Positions 8,645 through 17,484 of a stretch of 64,000 bases of DNA are shown piece after piece. Source of the DNA: Streptomyces nymphaeiformis (GTDB lineage Bacteria > Actinomycetota > Actinomycetes > Streptomycetales > Streptomycetaceae); contig NZ_JACHJY010000001.1 in NCBI RefSeq assembly GCF_014203895.1, positions 372,001-436,000 of the forward strand, given 5' to 3'. Numbering within the stretch: position 1 is the stretch's first letter; each line of letters starts with the position of its first letter. The notes under the pieces are model-generated. The model searched no databases. It saw only the letters and a program-made list of their open reading frames with translations, and was not told the DNA's origin. The position numbers and the translations under genes were made by a program.

Positions 8645-9634
8645 TCAGCCCTCGTACCGCTCCCGCAGCCGGGCCTTGGCCTCCGGGCCCGCCGCCACCG
8701 CGTCCAGGGCGAGCAGCCCGGCGCCGAGGACCGGCGGCGCCGTCACGAAACCGATCACGGCCTTCGGTGCCCGCTCCGCGAGGAGTTCACGGATCCGCTC
8801 CTCCAGCTGCGGATGGCGGGCGGCGAGCACGCTGCCGCCCAGCATCACCGGCGCCTCCTCGCGGTGCAGCCCGAGCCGGCGCAGCGCGACCGCCGACATG
8901 GCGACGACCTCCTCGGCCAGCCGGTGCACCAGCGACAGCGCCACCGGATCGCCCCCGGCCGCGACCGCGAACAGCACCGGCGTCAGTTCGTGCCGCTGAG
9001 CCGTCGTGACCCGCCCCAGGTGCAGCGCCTCGATCAGCGCGTACATCGACTCCAGGCCGAAGTGCGCGGGCAGCGCGTCGGCGAGGGCGGTGGGCAGGCC
9101 CCGCCCGTCCTCGGCGCGCGCCGCGAACCACAGGGCCTCGTCGGCGAGTCCGCCGCCCCCGCCCCAGTCCCCGGAGATCTTTCCGATCGCCGGGAAGCGC
9201 GCGGTCCGCCCGTCCGGGGTCATTCCGACGCAGTTGATCCCCGCCCCGCACACCACGGCCACGCCCCGCGGCTCGTCGAGCCCGGCCCGCAGGATCGCGA
9301 AGGTGTCGTTGTGCACCCGTACGTCACGGCTCAGGGCCCGGCCGAGCAGCTCGGTCTGGAGCGCGACCTCCTCGACGGGCAGGTCGGCATTGGCGAGACA
9401 GGCCGTGACGTGCGCGAACGTCGGAGGGAGTCCGGCACCGCCGGCCTCTTCCCACGCCCTCCCGACGATCTCCACGAGCCCGTCGACCGCCGTCCCCACC
9501 CCCACCACGGGCGGCTGGAAACCGCCGCCGCGCGCCGCCCCCAGGACCGTCCCGCCCTGGGAGACCACCGCGACGTCCGTCTTGCTGTTCCCCGCGTCGA
9601 TCGCGAGGAGCACCCCGTTCGACCCCCCGTTCAC
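8645..9634 (-). CDS. BadF/BadG-type sugar kinase (N-acetylglucosamine kinase-like)
   Basis: Predicted cytosolic ATP-dependent sugar kinase of 329 residues in the BadF/BadG/BcrA/BcrD ATPase fold. The phosphate-1 loop is LAIDAGNSKTDVAVV. The sugar/phosphate region GVAVVCGAGINCVG, the DWGGGGGLADEAL motif and a C-terminal adenosine motif (MLGGSVLA) are present, all as in GlcNAc, GlcN and MurNAc kinases. GTG at 9634 overlaps the upstream stop as GTGA, so translation is coupled to the GH4 enzyme. As last gene of a transport/hydrolysis operon it should phosphorylate the imported sugar or a product of its cleavage. The exact substrate cannot be read from the sequence. Confidence 0.85.
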   Translation of the reverse strand: MNGGSNGVLLAIDAGNSKTDVAVVSQGGTVLGAARGGGFQPPVVGVGTAVDGLVEIVGRAWEEAGGAGLPPTFAHVTACLANADLPVEEVALQTELLGRALSRDVRVHNDTFAILRAGLDEPRGVAVVCGAGINCVGMTPDGRTARFPAIGKISGDWGGGGGLADEALWFAARAEDGRGLPTALADALPAHFGLESMYALIEALHLGRVTTAQRHELTPVLFAVAAGGDPVALSLVHRLAEEVVAMSAVALRRLGLHREEAPVMLGGSVLAARHPQLEERIRELLAERAPKAVIGFVTAPPVLGAGLLALDAVAAGPEAKARLRERYEG

Positions 9635-10896
9635 ACCCACGCGAGGTGCTCCCGGTTGTGCGCGATCAGCCGGTCGGTGAGCCCGTCGGCGTACGCGTAC
9701 TGCCCGACCAGCGGGTGCGCGAGCAGCGCCTTGAAGACCCGGTCCCGGCCGCCGCGCAGCGCCGCCTCCAGGGCCAGCTCCTCGTACGCGGTGACGTTCG
9801 CGACCAGACCGGCGTACAGCGGGTCCACCGGCGCGACCGGCAGCGGCGTGGCGCCGTGCGCGCCGACCACCGCCTGCGTCTCGATGACGGCGTCGTCCGG
9901 CAGGAACGGCAGCGTGCCGTTGTTGTACGTGTTCACCACCTGGTACGGCGACCCGCCGCCGCCGAGCAGGGAGGCCGCCAGGTCCACGGCCGCCTCCGAG
10001 TAGAAGGCGCCGCCGCGCTTGGCGAGCAGGGCCGGCTTCTCGTCGAGCGCCGGGTCCCCGTACATCTCCAGGAGTTCCCGCTCCATCGCGGCGACCTCGG
10101 CGGCCCGCGAGGGCTTCGTGCCGAGCTCCCGCACCACCTCGTCGTGCGCGTAGAAGTACCGCAGGTAGTACGAGGGGACGACGCCGAGCCGGTCCAGGAC
10201 CGGGCGCGGCAGGCGGAGGTCGTCGGCGATCGCGTCGCCGTGCTCGGCGAGCAGCCGCGGCAGCACGTTCTCGCCCTCGGGGCCCCCGAGGCGTACCGAG
10301 CGCTCCCAGGTCAGGTGGTTGAGCCCGACGTGGTCGAGGTGGACCTCGGACGGGGTCACGCCGAGGAGCGCGGCGAACTTCCGCTGGAAGCCGATGGCCA
10401 CGTTGCACAGGCCGACGGCCTTGTGCCCGGCCTGGAGCAGCGCGCGCGTGACGATGCCGACGGGGTTGGTGAAGTCGATGATCCAGGCGTCCGGGTTGGT
10501 GCGGCGGACCCGCTCGGCGATGTCGAGCACCACCGGCACGGTCCGCAGCGCCTTCGCGAGACCACCGGCACCCGTCGTCTCCTGGCCGACGCAGCCGCAC
10601 TCCAGCGGCCAGGTCTCGTCCTGCTCGCGGGCGGCCTGTCCGCCGACCCGCAGCTGGAGCAGGACGGCGTCGGCGCCCTCGACCCCGGCGTCGAGGTCGC
10701 TCGTGGTGACGACCTTCCCGTCGTGGCCCTGCTTGGCGAAGATCCGCCGGGCCAGGCCGCCGACGAGCTCCAGGCGCTCGGCGGCCGGGTCGACGAGGAC
10801 GAGTTCGGTGATGGGCAGGGTGTCGCGCAGCCGCGCGAATCCGTCGATCAGTTCGGGGGTGTAGGTGGAACCGCCCCCCACGACAGCGAGCTTCAT
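9631..10896 (-). CDS. GH4 family 6-phospho-beta-glucosidase-type glycosidase
   Basis: NAD+- and divalent-metal-dependent glycosidase of 421 residues, cytosolic. The N-terminal Rossmann motif is LAVVGGGSTYTPELIDG. The metal cysteine lies in GLCNVAIGFQRKF and the metal histidine in HVGLNHLTW, both intact; these place it in GH4, closest to the 6-phospho-beta-glucosidase branch. GH4 enzymes cleave by oxidation at C3 and elimination and usually act on phosphorylated sugars. It follows the permease gene by seven bases. The pairing with an ABC importer and a kinase rather than a PTS is unusual and is treated as a finding. Confidence 0.9.
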   Translation of the reverse strand: MKLAVVGGGSTYTPELIDGFARLRDTLPITELVLVDPAAERLELVGGLARRIFAKQGHDGKVVTTSDLDAGVEGADAVLLQLRVGGQAAREQDETWPLECGCVGQETTGAGGLAKALRTVPVVLDIAERVRRTNPDAWIIDFTNPVGIVTRALLQAGHKAVGLCNVAIGFQRKFAALLGVTPSEVHLDHVGLNHLTWERSVRLGGPEGENVLPRLLAEHGDAIADDLRLPRPVLDRLGVVPSYYLRYFYAHDEVVRELGTKPSRAAEVAAMERELLEMYGDPALDEKPALLAKRGGAFYSEAAVDLAASLLGGGGSPYQVVNTYNNGTLPFLPDDAVIETQAVVGAHGATPLPVAPVDPLYAGLVANVTAYEELALEAALRGGRDRVFKALLAHPLVGQYAYADGLTDRLIAHNREHLAWV

Positions 10897-10903
10897 GTAT
10901 GAC

Positions 10904-11797
10904 TCAGCCCTTCACTCCGGTCAGTGTGACTCCCTCGACGAACGCCTTCTGCGCGAAGAAGAACACGAGGATCACGGGGGCCATGACCAGGACGGTCGCG
11001 GCCATGGTCAGATTCCAGTCGGTGTGGTGCGCGCCCTTGAAGGACTCCAGGCCGTAACTGAGCGTCCAGGCGGCCGCGTTCTCGGAGGCGTAGATCTGCG
11101 GCCCGAAGTAGTCGTTCCAGCAGTAGAAGAACTGGAAGAGGGCGACGGCGGCGATGCCGGGCTTCGCCATCGGGAGCACGACCCGCACCAGGGTGCGGAA
11201 TTCGCCGCACCCGTCGATCCGCGCCGCCTCGACGTACTCGTTCGGGATCGTCAGCAGGAACTGGCGCAGCAGGAAGATGGCGAAGGCGTCGCCGAACGCC
11301 ATCGGGATGATCAGCGGCCACAGCGTGCCGGAGAGGTCCATCTGCTTCGCCCAGAACAGGTACATGGGGATGATCACGACCTGCGGCGGCAGCATCATCA
11401 TCGCGATGACCAGCAGCAGTGACAGATGGCGGCCGCGGAAGCGGAACTTCGCGAGCGCGTACGCCACGGGGACCGAGGACACCACCACGAGGACGGTGCC
11501 GAGCCCCGCGTACAGCAGGGAGTTCTTCCACCAGGTCAGGAAGCCCTCCGTCTGGAAGACCCGGACGTAGTTGTCCCAGTGCCAGGAGTTCGGCGTGAGG
11601 TCCCGGGTGAGTGCCTGCTCGTCGCTCATCAGGGAGGTCAGGAAGACGAAGACGAACGGGAGGACGAAGAACAGGGCGGTGGCGATGCCGAGCGCGTGCA
11701 CGGCGATCCAGTGCAGCAGCGCCTTGCGGCGGGCCTGCTTCTCGGCGGGGCTCGCCTCGGCCCGCACGGGGGAGGCGGCGGCGGTTGCGGTCGTCAT
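10904..11797 (-). CDS. Carbohydrate ABC transporter permease (MalG-type)
   Basis: Inner-membrane permease of 297 residues in the CUT1 carbohydrate uptake family, second of the pair. Six hydrophobic segments can be traced, the first around 33-53. The EAA loop that contacts the ATPase reads EYVEAARIDGCGEFRTLVRVVLP. The basic, alanine-rich N-terminus is cytoplasmic. It starts three bases after the stop of the partner permease. No ATPase gene lies in the operon, so it probably shares a general sugar ATPase of the MsiK type, as many Streptomyces CUT1 systems do (established for the group, inferred here). Confidence 0.92.
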   Translation of the reverse strand: MTTATAAASPVRAEASPAEKQARRKALLHWIAVHALGIATALFFVLPFVFVFLTSLMSDEQALTRDLTPNSWHWDNYVRVFQTEGFLTWWKNSLLYAGLGTVLVVVSSVPVAYALAKFRFRGRHLSLLLVIAMMMLPPQVVIIPMYLFWAKQMDLSGTLWPLIIPMAFGDAFAIFLLRQFLLTIPNEYVEAARIDGCGEFRTLVRVVLPMAKPGIAAVALFQFFYCWNDYFGPQIYASENAAAWTLSYGLESFKGAHHTDWNLTMAATVLVMAPVILVFFFAQKAFVEGVTLTGVKG

Positions 11798-11800
11798 GGT

Positions 11801-12742
11801 TCAGTCACCCGAGCCGATCAGGCCGCCGCGCCGGCGCATGAGGAGCGCGGTGAAGGCCATGGAGAAGGCGAAGAGCACGAGCGCCACCACGCAGGCCGCG
11901 CCGTAGTTGAACTGGTTGAAGCCGAGGCTGTAGATCAGCTGCGGGAGCGTCAGCGTGGAGTCGTCGGGATAGCCGGGCTGGAAGGCGGCGCCGGAGCCGC
12001 CCATCTTTCCCGAGGCGACCTTGGAGGCCACGATCGGCTGGGTGTAGTACTGCATCGCGCCGATGATCCCGGTGACGACCGCGAAGAGCACGATCGGCGA
12101 GATGTTCGGCAGGGTGATGTACCGGAAGCGCTGCCGGCGGGACGCGCCGTCCAGCTCGGCGGCCTCGTACTGGTCCTTCGGTACGTCGAGCAGCGCGGCC
12201 ATGAAGATGACCATGAGGTCGCCGACGCCCCACACGGCGAGCACCGTGAGGGCCGGCTTGGCCCAGTCCGCGTCGTTGAACCAGGAGGGGGCGGGGACGC
12301 CGAGCCCCTCCAGGAACGAGTTGACCGGTCCGGTGCCGGGGTTGAGCAGGAAGACGAAGGCGAGCGTGGCGGCCACCGGCGGCGCCAGGTACGGCAGGTA
12401 GAAGAGGGTGCGGTAGATCCCGGCGCCCCTCTTGATCTTGGTGATCAGCATGCCGACGCCCAGGCCGAAGACGACCCGGCAGGTCACCATGACGACCGCC
12501 AGCCAGAGCGTGTTCTGCATCGCCGGCCAGAACTTCGGCAGGTCGGAGAAGACGTACGTCCAGTTCTCCAGGCCGCGCCACGTCGGCGGGTTGAGGCCGT
12601 CGTAGCGCATGAACGAGAAGTACAGCGTGGAGACCAGCGGATAGGCGAAGAAGAAGCCGAAGCCGATCAGCCAGGGCGACATGAACAGCGCGGTGCGCAG
12701 CGCGTTGCGCCGGTGCTTCGACCGGAGCGTGTACGTGGTCAT
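11801..12742 (-). CDS. Carbohydrate ABC transporter permease (MalF-type)
   Basis: Membrane permease of 313 residues, first of the CUT1 pair. It opens with a basic stretch (RSKHRRNALR) and the characteristic first segment LFMSPWLIGFGFFFAYPL, then five more membrane segments. Its EAA loop is QYEAAELDGASRRQRFRYITLPN. The ATG at 12742 is six bases after the binding-protein stop. It should form a heterodimer with the neighbouring MalG-type permease and take substrate from the lipoprotein encoded just upstream. Confidence 0.92.
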   Translation of the reverse strand: MTTYTLRSKHRRNALRTALFMSPWLIGFGFFFAYPLVSTLYFSFMRYDGLNPPTWRGLENWTYVFSDLPKFWPAMQNTLWLAVVMVTCRVVFGLGVGMLITKIKRGAGIYRTLFYLPYLAPPVAATLAFVFLLNPGTGPVNSFLEGLGVPAPSWFNDADWAKPALTVLAVWGVGDLMVIFMAALLDVPKDQYEAAELDGASRRQRFRYITLPNISPIVLFAVVTGIIGAMQYYTQPIVASKVASGKMGGSGAAFQPGYPDDSTLTLPQLIYSLGFNQFNYGAACVVALVLFAFSMAFTALLMRRRGGLIGSGD

Positions 12743-12748
12743 GGCGGG

Positions 12749-14092
12749 CTACTTCGCCGCGGCGATGTCGCGGTCGATCTGGGCCGCGGCGTCGGCGAGG
12801 CCCTTCTTGAGGTCGGTGACCTTGCCGCTCTCGTACTTGTGGGCGAGGTCGGACAGGGTCTCCTGGTAGGCGGGGCCGTTCACGGCGCCGTCCATGGTGG
12901 TGGACTGCGGGTGCCGGGCGATGTCCAGGAAGGTCTTGAAGCGGGCGTCGAACTTCAGGTTCGGGGACTTCAGCGCCTCGAAGGTGGAGGGCACGTTCCC
13001 GATGGCGTTGGCGAAGCCCACCACGGCGTCCGTGTCCGTGGTCATGTACTTGACCAGCTCCCAGGCGGCGTTCTGCTTCCTGCTCTGCGGCGCGATGCCC
13101 ATGATCGTGCCGGAGAGGTAGCCCTTGCCGTACTCGGCGATCTCGTCGTCCGCGACGGGCAGCGGCGCGACGCCGACGTCGAAGCCGACCTTGGCCTGCT
13201 TGATGAAGTTCAGCCGCCACTCGCCGTCCAGCTGCATGGCGACCTGCCCGGTCTGGAAGGGGTGCTTGGTGCCCCACTCGTCGCCGAAGGTGGTCCGGTA
13301 GGTGTCGAGCTTCTTGAAGCCGCCGAGGGAGTCCACCAGGGACTTCTGGTACGTCATCATCTCGGCGAACGCCGGGTCCTTGGCGACGTTCGACTTGCCG
13401 TCCTTGTCGAAGTACGTGTGGTCCCACTGCGACATGTAGTGCTCGACGACGGTCTCGTAGCCGAGGTAGTTCGGCATGAAGCCGAGCTGCTCGTACGAGT
13501 CGCCCTTGGGCTTCGTCAGCGCCTTGGCGACCTTGGCGAACTCGGACCAGGTCTTCGGCGGGGCCTCGGGGTCGAGGCCGGCCTTCCTGAAGGCGTCCTT
13601 GTTGTAGTAGAGCCCGTACGCGTCGGAGAGCAGCGGCAGGGAGCAGCGCCTGCCCTCGAACTGGGTGTACTCCTGGAGGACCTTCGGGAAGGTCTTGTCC
13701 AGGTCCAGCTTCGACTTCTCTATGAAGGGCTTGAGGTCGGCGAGCGCGCCCGAGGAGCAGAACTTGCCGACGTTCGAGGTGGTGAACGAGGAGACGACGT
13801 CCGGCCCGTTCGACCCGCCCGCGCGCAGTGCCTGGCCGAGCTTCTCGTCGTTGATGTCGCCGACGACCTTCACCTTGATGTTCGGGTGGGCCTTCTCGAA
13901 GCGGGCGACGTTGTCCTCGATCGCCTTGACCTCGGCGGGCGCCGACCAGCCGTGCCAGAAGGTGATGGTGGTCTCGGCCTTCGGGTCGTCGGCGGCCGCG
14001 TTGTTCGCGGAGCCGGTACAGGCGGAGGCGAAGAGGGCGATCGAGGCGGTGGCGGCGAGCGCGGCGGCGGTGCGGCCGGGACGTACGGGCAT
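12749..14092 (-). CDS. Sugar-binding lipoprotein of the ABC transporter
   Basis: Family 1 extracellular solute-binding protein of 447 residues. A signal peptide ends at LFASAC, making Cys25 the likely lipidated residue. The mature protein begins with a short flexible TGSANN stretch, then TTITFWHGWSAPAEVKAIEDNV, typical of CUT1 binding proteins. It lies 52 bases after the ROK gene and ahead of the two permeases. It should capture the glycan at the outer face of the membrane. Substrate is unknown; the downstream GH4 enzyme and kinase suggest a beta-linked oligosaccharide or amino sugar. Confidence 0.92.
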   Translation of the reverse strand: MPVRPGRTAAALAATASIALFASACTGSANNAAADDPKAETTITFWHGWSAPAEVKAIEDNVARFEKAHPNIKVKVVGDINDEKLGQALRAGGSNGPDVVSSFTTSNVGKFCSSGALADLKPFIEKSKLDLDKTFPKVLQEYTQFEGRRCSLPLLSDAYGLYYNKDAFRKAGLDPEAPPKTWSEFAKVAKALTKPKGDSYEQLGFMPNYLGYETVVEHYMSQWDHTYFDKDGKSNVAKDPAFAEMMTYQKSLVDSLGGFKKLDTYRTTFGDEWGTKHPFQTGQVAMQLDGEWRLNFIKQAKVGFDVGVAPLPVADDEIAEYGKGYLSGTIMGIAPQSRKQNAAWELVKYMTTDTDAVVGFANAIGNVPSTFEALKSPNLKFDARFKTFLDIARHPQSTTMDGAVNGPAYQETLSDLAHKYESGKVTDLKKGLADAAAQIDRDIAAAK

Positions 14093-14144
14093 GACGGAGT
14101 CTCCCTGCGGGGGCGGGCTTTCGGGCCTGACGGGGCGTGGACGG

Positions 14145-15359
14145 TCAGCGCGAGGTGTCGAAGACCTCGTCGCGGGTGGTGGCGAGGGCGCTTTCGAGGG
14201 CGCCGCGCAGCACGGGGCTCCGGCGCACGGCGGACAGGACGAGCCGGGGTCGGGACGGGGCGAGGTCGGCGAGTTCGGACTGCACGCGCGCGCGGAGGGG
14301 CTCGCCGCCGGTGACGAGGGCGTCTCCGGACAGCACGATCAGCTCGGGGTCGAGGACGGTGACGAGGGCGGCGAGGCCGGTGGCGAGGCGCTCGGCGTAG
14401 CGGTCGAGCAGCTCCGCGTACCGGGGGTCGTCCTCATGGGTCTCGGCGGCGCGCGAGAGGAGTCCGCTCACCACCGGCACGTAGGGGTGGTCGGGGGTCT
14501 CGATCCCGGCCTCGCGGGCGATCCGGGGCACGGCCTGGATGCCCGCGAGCTCCTGGAAGCCGCCGGAGTTGGCCTTGGTGACCTGCCGGACGAGGGGGGT
14601 GCCGGGGACGGGCAGGAAGCCGAGCTCGCCGGCGCCGCCGGTGAAGCCGCGGTGCAGCCGGCCGCCGAGGACGAGGGCGCCGCCGAGGCCGCCCTCGTTC
14701 CACAGCAGGACGAAGTCGTCGTGGCCCCGGGCCGCGCCCAGGCGCCGCTCGGCGAGGGCGACGAGATTGACGTCGTTCTCGTACTCGAACGGCATGGGCA
14801 GGGCGGCGGCCAGCTCCTCCAGGAGCGTGGGGGAGTGCCAGCCGGGCAGGTGGGAGGCGTACCGCAGCCGCCCGGTGGCCGGGTCGAAGGCACCGGGGGT
14901 GCCGATGACCAGGCGCCGCACGTCCTCGCGGGTGATCCCGGCCGCCGCGACGGCCCCGTCGAGGGCCTCGGTGACCTGGCGGACGACACCGGAGGCGGAG
15001 CGGCCGGGGGTGCGGAGCTCGTACGCGCCGACGATCTCGCCCGTGACGTCGGCGACGGCGGCGTGGATGCGGTGCTGGTCGACGTCGAGCCCGGCGGCGT
15101 ACGCGGCCCGCGCGTTCACCGCGTACAGCTGCGCGTTCGGCCCGGGCCGGCCCTCGGTGGTCCCGGTGGCGACGACGAGCCCGGCCGCTTCGAGCCGGGC
15201 GAGCAACTGCGAGGCGGTCGGCTTGGAGAGCCCGGTGAGCTTGCCGATCCGCGTCCGCGACAGGGGCCCGTGCTCAAGCAGCAGGTCGAGCGCGGCACGA
15301 TCGTTCATGGCCCGCAGGACACGCGGCGTACCGGGGGTTCCCGGAGTCGTACCGGCCAT
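14145..15359 (-). CDS. ROK-family transcriptional repressor
   Basis: DNA-binding sugar-responsive regulator of 404 residues. An N-terminal winged helix (DLLLEHGPLSRTRIGKLTGL, then KPTASQLLARLEAAGLV) is followed by the ROK sugar-kinase-like domain (AAYAAGLDVDQHRIHAAVADV). The usual ROK zinc signature CxCGxxGC is absent: where GHD..LLWNEGGLGGALVLG and GELGFLPV occur, the region continues without the cysteines. The ATG at 15359 follows AGGTG; an upstream in-frame start at 15407 lacks support. It is first in the operon and is preceded by the palindrome at 15411-15425, so autoregulation is likely. Confidence 0.88.
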   Translation of the reverse strand: MAGTTPGTPGTPRVLRAMNDRAALDLLLEHGPLSRTRIGKLTGLSKPTASQLLARLEAAGLVVATGTTEGRPGPNAQLYAVNARAAYAAGLDVDQHRIHAAVADVTGEIVGAYELRTPGRSASGVVRQVTEALDGAVAAAGITREDVRRLVIGTPGAFDPATGRLRYASHLPGWHSPTLLEELAAALPMPFEYENDVNLVALAERRLGAARGHDDFVLLWNEGGLGGALVLGGRLHRGFTGGAGELGFLPVPGTPLVRQVTKANSGGFQELAGIQAVPRIAREAGIETPDHPYVPVVSGLLSRAAETHEDDPRYAELLDRYAERLATGLAALVTVLDPELIVLSGDALVTGGEPLRARVQSELADLAPSRPRLVLSAVRRSPVLRGALESALATTRDEVFDTSR

Positions 15360-15410
15360 GGAACTCGCACCTGCCCTCGTACGGTGACTGCAGTACCGCG
15401 GGGGCACTGT

Positions 15411-15425
15411 TAGGAAAGTTTCCTA
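15411..15425. promoter_or_regulatory. Palindromic operator upstream of the ROK operon
   Basis: TAGGAAAGTTTCCTA is a 15-base inverted repeat with two 7-base arms around one central base. It lies 51 bases upstream of the ROK start and is AT-rich against its surroundings. Its position fits the binding site of the adjacent ROK repressor. Confidence 0.65.
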
Positions 15426-15484
15426 TCGGGTTGGGAGGAAGGTAAGGCGGCCGTCACGGAGGCGTCAATACCCGGGAACGCGAC

Positions 15485-15524
15485 ACGCCCCCGAAGGCAA
15501 CGAAAGCGTTACCTGCGGGGGCGT
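15485..15524 (-). terminator. Terminator of the mechanosensitive channel gene
   Basis: ACGCCCCCG (15485-15493) pairs perfectly with CGGGGGCGT (15516-15524); inside, AACG pairs with CGTT around an AAAG loop. It sits 15 bases past the MscS stop on the minus strand. Confidence 0.75.
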
Positions 15525-15538
15525 GAGGACGCGAAGGG

Positions 15539-16600
15539 CTACTTGGAGAGGTCCGGCTTCGGCAGCGGGGTCGCCGCCGCCGACTGGGGGGAGGTCGACG
15601 AGGCGAAGACCGACGGGGCCGCCATGCCGGCCGTGGGGTCGGCCGGCTTCTCCTCGGCCTGGGGCGGGATGCCGCCCACGATCCGGATGCCGGCCTCGTC
15701 CAGGCCCCGCTTGATGCGCCAGCGCAGCTCGCGCTCCACGCCCAGCTTCTTGCCCGGCATCGTCTTCGCCGAGACCCGGATCGTCATCGAGTCGAGCAGC
15801 ACCTCGCTCAGACCCAGCACCTCCACCGGACCCCACAGGCGCTCGTCCCAGGGCTCCTCCTTCGCCATGGAGTCCGCCGCCGCGGTGATCACGGCCTTCA
15901 CCTCGTCCAGGTCCTCCGTCGGCCGGACGGTCACGTCCACGCCCGCCGTCGCCCAGCCCTGGCTGAGGTTCCCTATCCGCTTGATCTCGCCGTTGCGCAC
16001 GTACCAGATCTCGCCGTCCACCCCGCGCAGCTTCGTCACCCGCAGGCCCACTTCGACGACCTCGCCGGAGGCCACGCCCGCGTCGATCGAGTCCCCGACG
16101 CCGTACTGGTCCTCCAGGATCATGAAGACACCGGACAGGAAGTCCGTCACCAGGTTCCGCGCGCCGAAACCGATCGCGACACCCGCCACACCGGCCGAGG
16201 CGAGCAGCGGCGCCAGGTCGATCTTGAACGCGCCGAGGATCATCAGCGCGGCCGTGCCCAGGATCAGGAACGACGCCACCGAGCGGAGCACCGACCCGAT
16301 CGCCTCCGAGCGCTGCCGCCGCCGCTCGGTGTTGACGAGGAGACCGCCGAGCGTCGTCCCCTCCACCGCCTGCGCCGAGCGGTTCATCCGCTCGATCAGC
16401 TTCGTCAGCGCCCGCCGCACGGCCATCCGGAGCAGCAGCGCGACCACCAGGATCAGCACGATCCGCAGGCCCGTGTTCAGCCAGGTGGACCAGTTCTCCT
16501 CCACCCAGCTCGCCGCGCTGGTGGCCCTCTCCGCGGCCTCGTCCAGGGTCACCGGCATGGGTTCGGGTTCGGTGGCAGCCGCCAGGGCGGACCAGGACAC
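15539..16600 (-). CDS. MscS-family mechanosensitive ion channel
   Basis: Small-conductance mechanosensitive channel subunit of 353 residues. Three membrane segments can be traced: one around LRIVLILVVALLLRMAVRRAL, a second at VASFLILGTAALMILGAF, and the pore-lining helix LLASAGVAGVAIGFGARNLV. The beta domain has GVGDSIDAG and GEVVEVGLRVTKLRGVDG. An alpha/beta cytoplasmic domain and a Pro/Ala/Ser tail follow. The GTG at 16600 is chosen because GGAGG lies seven bases upstream; the internal ATG at 16558 has no such site. It should open on membrane tension during osmotic downshift. It is divergent from the HNH gene. Confidence 0.9.
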   Translation of the reverse strand: MSWSALAAATEPEPMPVTLDEAAERATSAASWVEENWSTWLNTGLRIVLILVVALLLRMAVRRALTKLIERMNRSAQAVEGTTLGGLLVNTERRRQRSEAIGSVLRSVASFLILGTAALMILGAFKIDLAPLLASAGVAGVAIGFGARNLVTDFLSGVFMILEDQYGVGDSIDAGVASGEVVEVGLRVTKLRGVDGEIWYVRNGEIKRIGNLSQGWATAGVDVTVRPTEDLDEVKAVITAAADSMAKEEPWDERLWGPVEVLGLSEVLLDSMTIRVSAKTMPGKKLGVERELRWRIKRGLDEAGIRIVGGIPPQAEEKPADPTAGMAAPSVFASSTSPQSAAATPLPKPDLSK

Positions 16601-16856
16601 GGGACAACCTCCAGGCATCGCGTACGCAGGCCATCCACAGTAACGGGGCGTCGGATGTGCTCCCGTAGCCCTGTTCGAGGGAGAGACGGACCTCACCTGG
16701 GCACATACCGGGGAGAGATGCCGATGTGGTCGAGAACACCCCGGTGCCGCCACCCCGATCCCGGTACGTGGTGGCGCCGCGACCAGGCATGAGGAGAGAC
16801 TGAGAGCAGTTCGTCCCGGCGCGAGCCACGCGCCGCCGGCGTCATAGGAGGCATCC

Positions 16857-17420
16857 GTGCCGCATGTCCTGGTCCTCAACGCGTCGTACGAGCCGCTCGG
16901 CGTCGTACCGCTCCGCCGCGCACTCGTCCTCGTACTGGAGAACAAGGCCCTCTGTCTCGAGGAGTCCGGCGCCTTCCTGCACAGCGAGACCCAAGTCCTC
17001 CCCGCCCCCAGTGTGGTGCGACTGAAGCGCTTCGTGCGGGTCCCCTACCGGGGGCCCGTTCCCTTGACCCGCAGAGCGCTCTTCGCGCGCGACGGCGGGC
17101 GCTGCGCGTACTGCGGGGCCGTCGCGACCAGCGTCGACCACGTCATCCCGCGCAGCCGCGGGGGCACGCACGCCTGGGAGAACGTGGTGGCGGCCTGCCG
17201 CCGCTGCAACCACGTCAAGGCCGACAAGCACCTGCGGGAGATCGGTTGGCGGCTGCGCCACCAACCCGCCCCGCCGACCGGCCTGGCCTGGCGGATCATC
17301 GGGACCGGACACCGGGACCCCCGGTGGCTGCCGTACCTGGAACCGTACGGCGCCGTGGACGTGATGGCCCGGATCGACTCCGTCGCAGAGACCCCCGTGA
17401 GGGCGCTGACGACGGGTTGA
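16857..17420 (+). CDS. HNH endonuclease
   Basis: Protein of 187 residues with a compact HNH nuclease core: CAYCG, then TSVDHVIPRSRGGTHAWENVV, then CRRCNHVKADK. The two CxxC pairs form the structural zinc site, and the DH pair and asparagine are the catalytic signature. The N-terminus opens LVLNASYEPLGVV, as in widely conserved actinobacterial HNH proteins whose role is not established. The GTG at 16857 follows AGGAGG at five bases. It is a single-gene unit convergent with the GH84-like gene. No methylase or phage genes adjoin, so restriction or homing is unlikely. Confidence 0.9.
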   Translation: MPHVLVLNASYEPLGVVPLRRALVLVLENKALCLEESGAFLHSETQVLPAPSVVRLKRFVRVPYRGPVPLTRRALFARDGGRCAYCGAVATSVDHVIPRSRGGTHAWENVVAACRRCNHVKADKHLREIGWRLRHQPAPPTGLAWRIIGTGHRDPRWLPYLEPYGAVDVMARIDSVAETPVRALTTG

Positions 17421-17458
17421 GCCGGGCCTTTCGCGTACGCGGGGGCTGCGGCGGGGAA

Positions 17459-17484
17459 CGGGACGCCTCTCAGGGGGCGTCCCG
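17459..17484. terminator. Shared terminator hairpin, HNH gene and GH84-like gene
   Basis: CGGGACGCC (17459-17467) pairs with GGCGTCCCG (17476-17484) over an 8-base loop. It lies between convergent genes and overlaps the last codons of the minus-strand gene. Confidence 0.6.
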
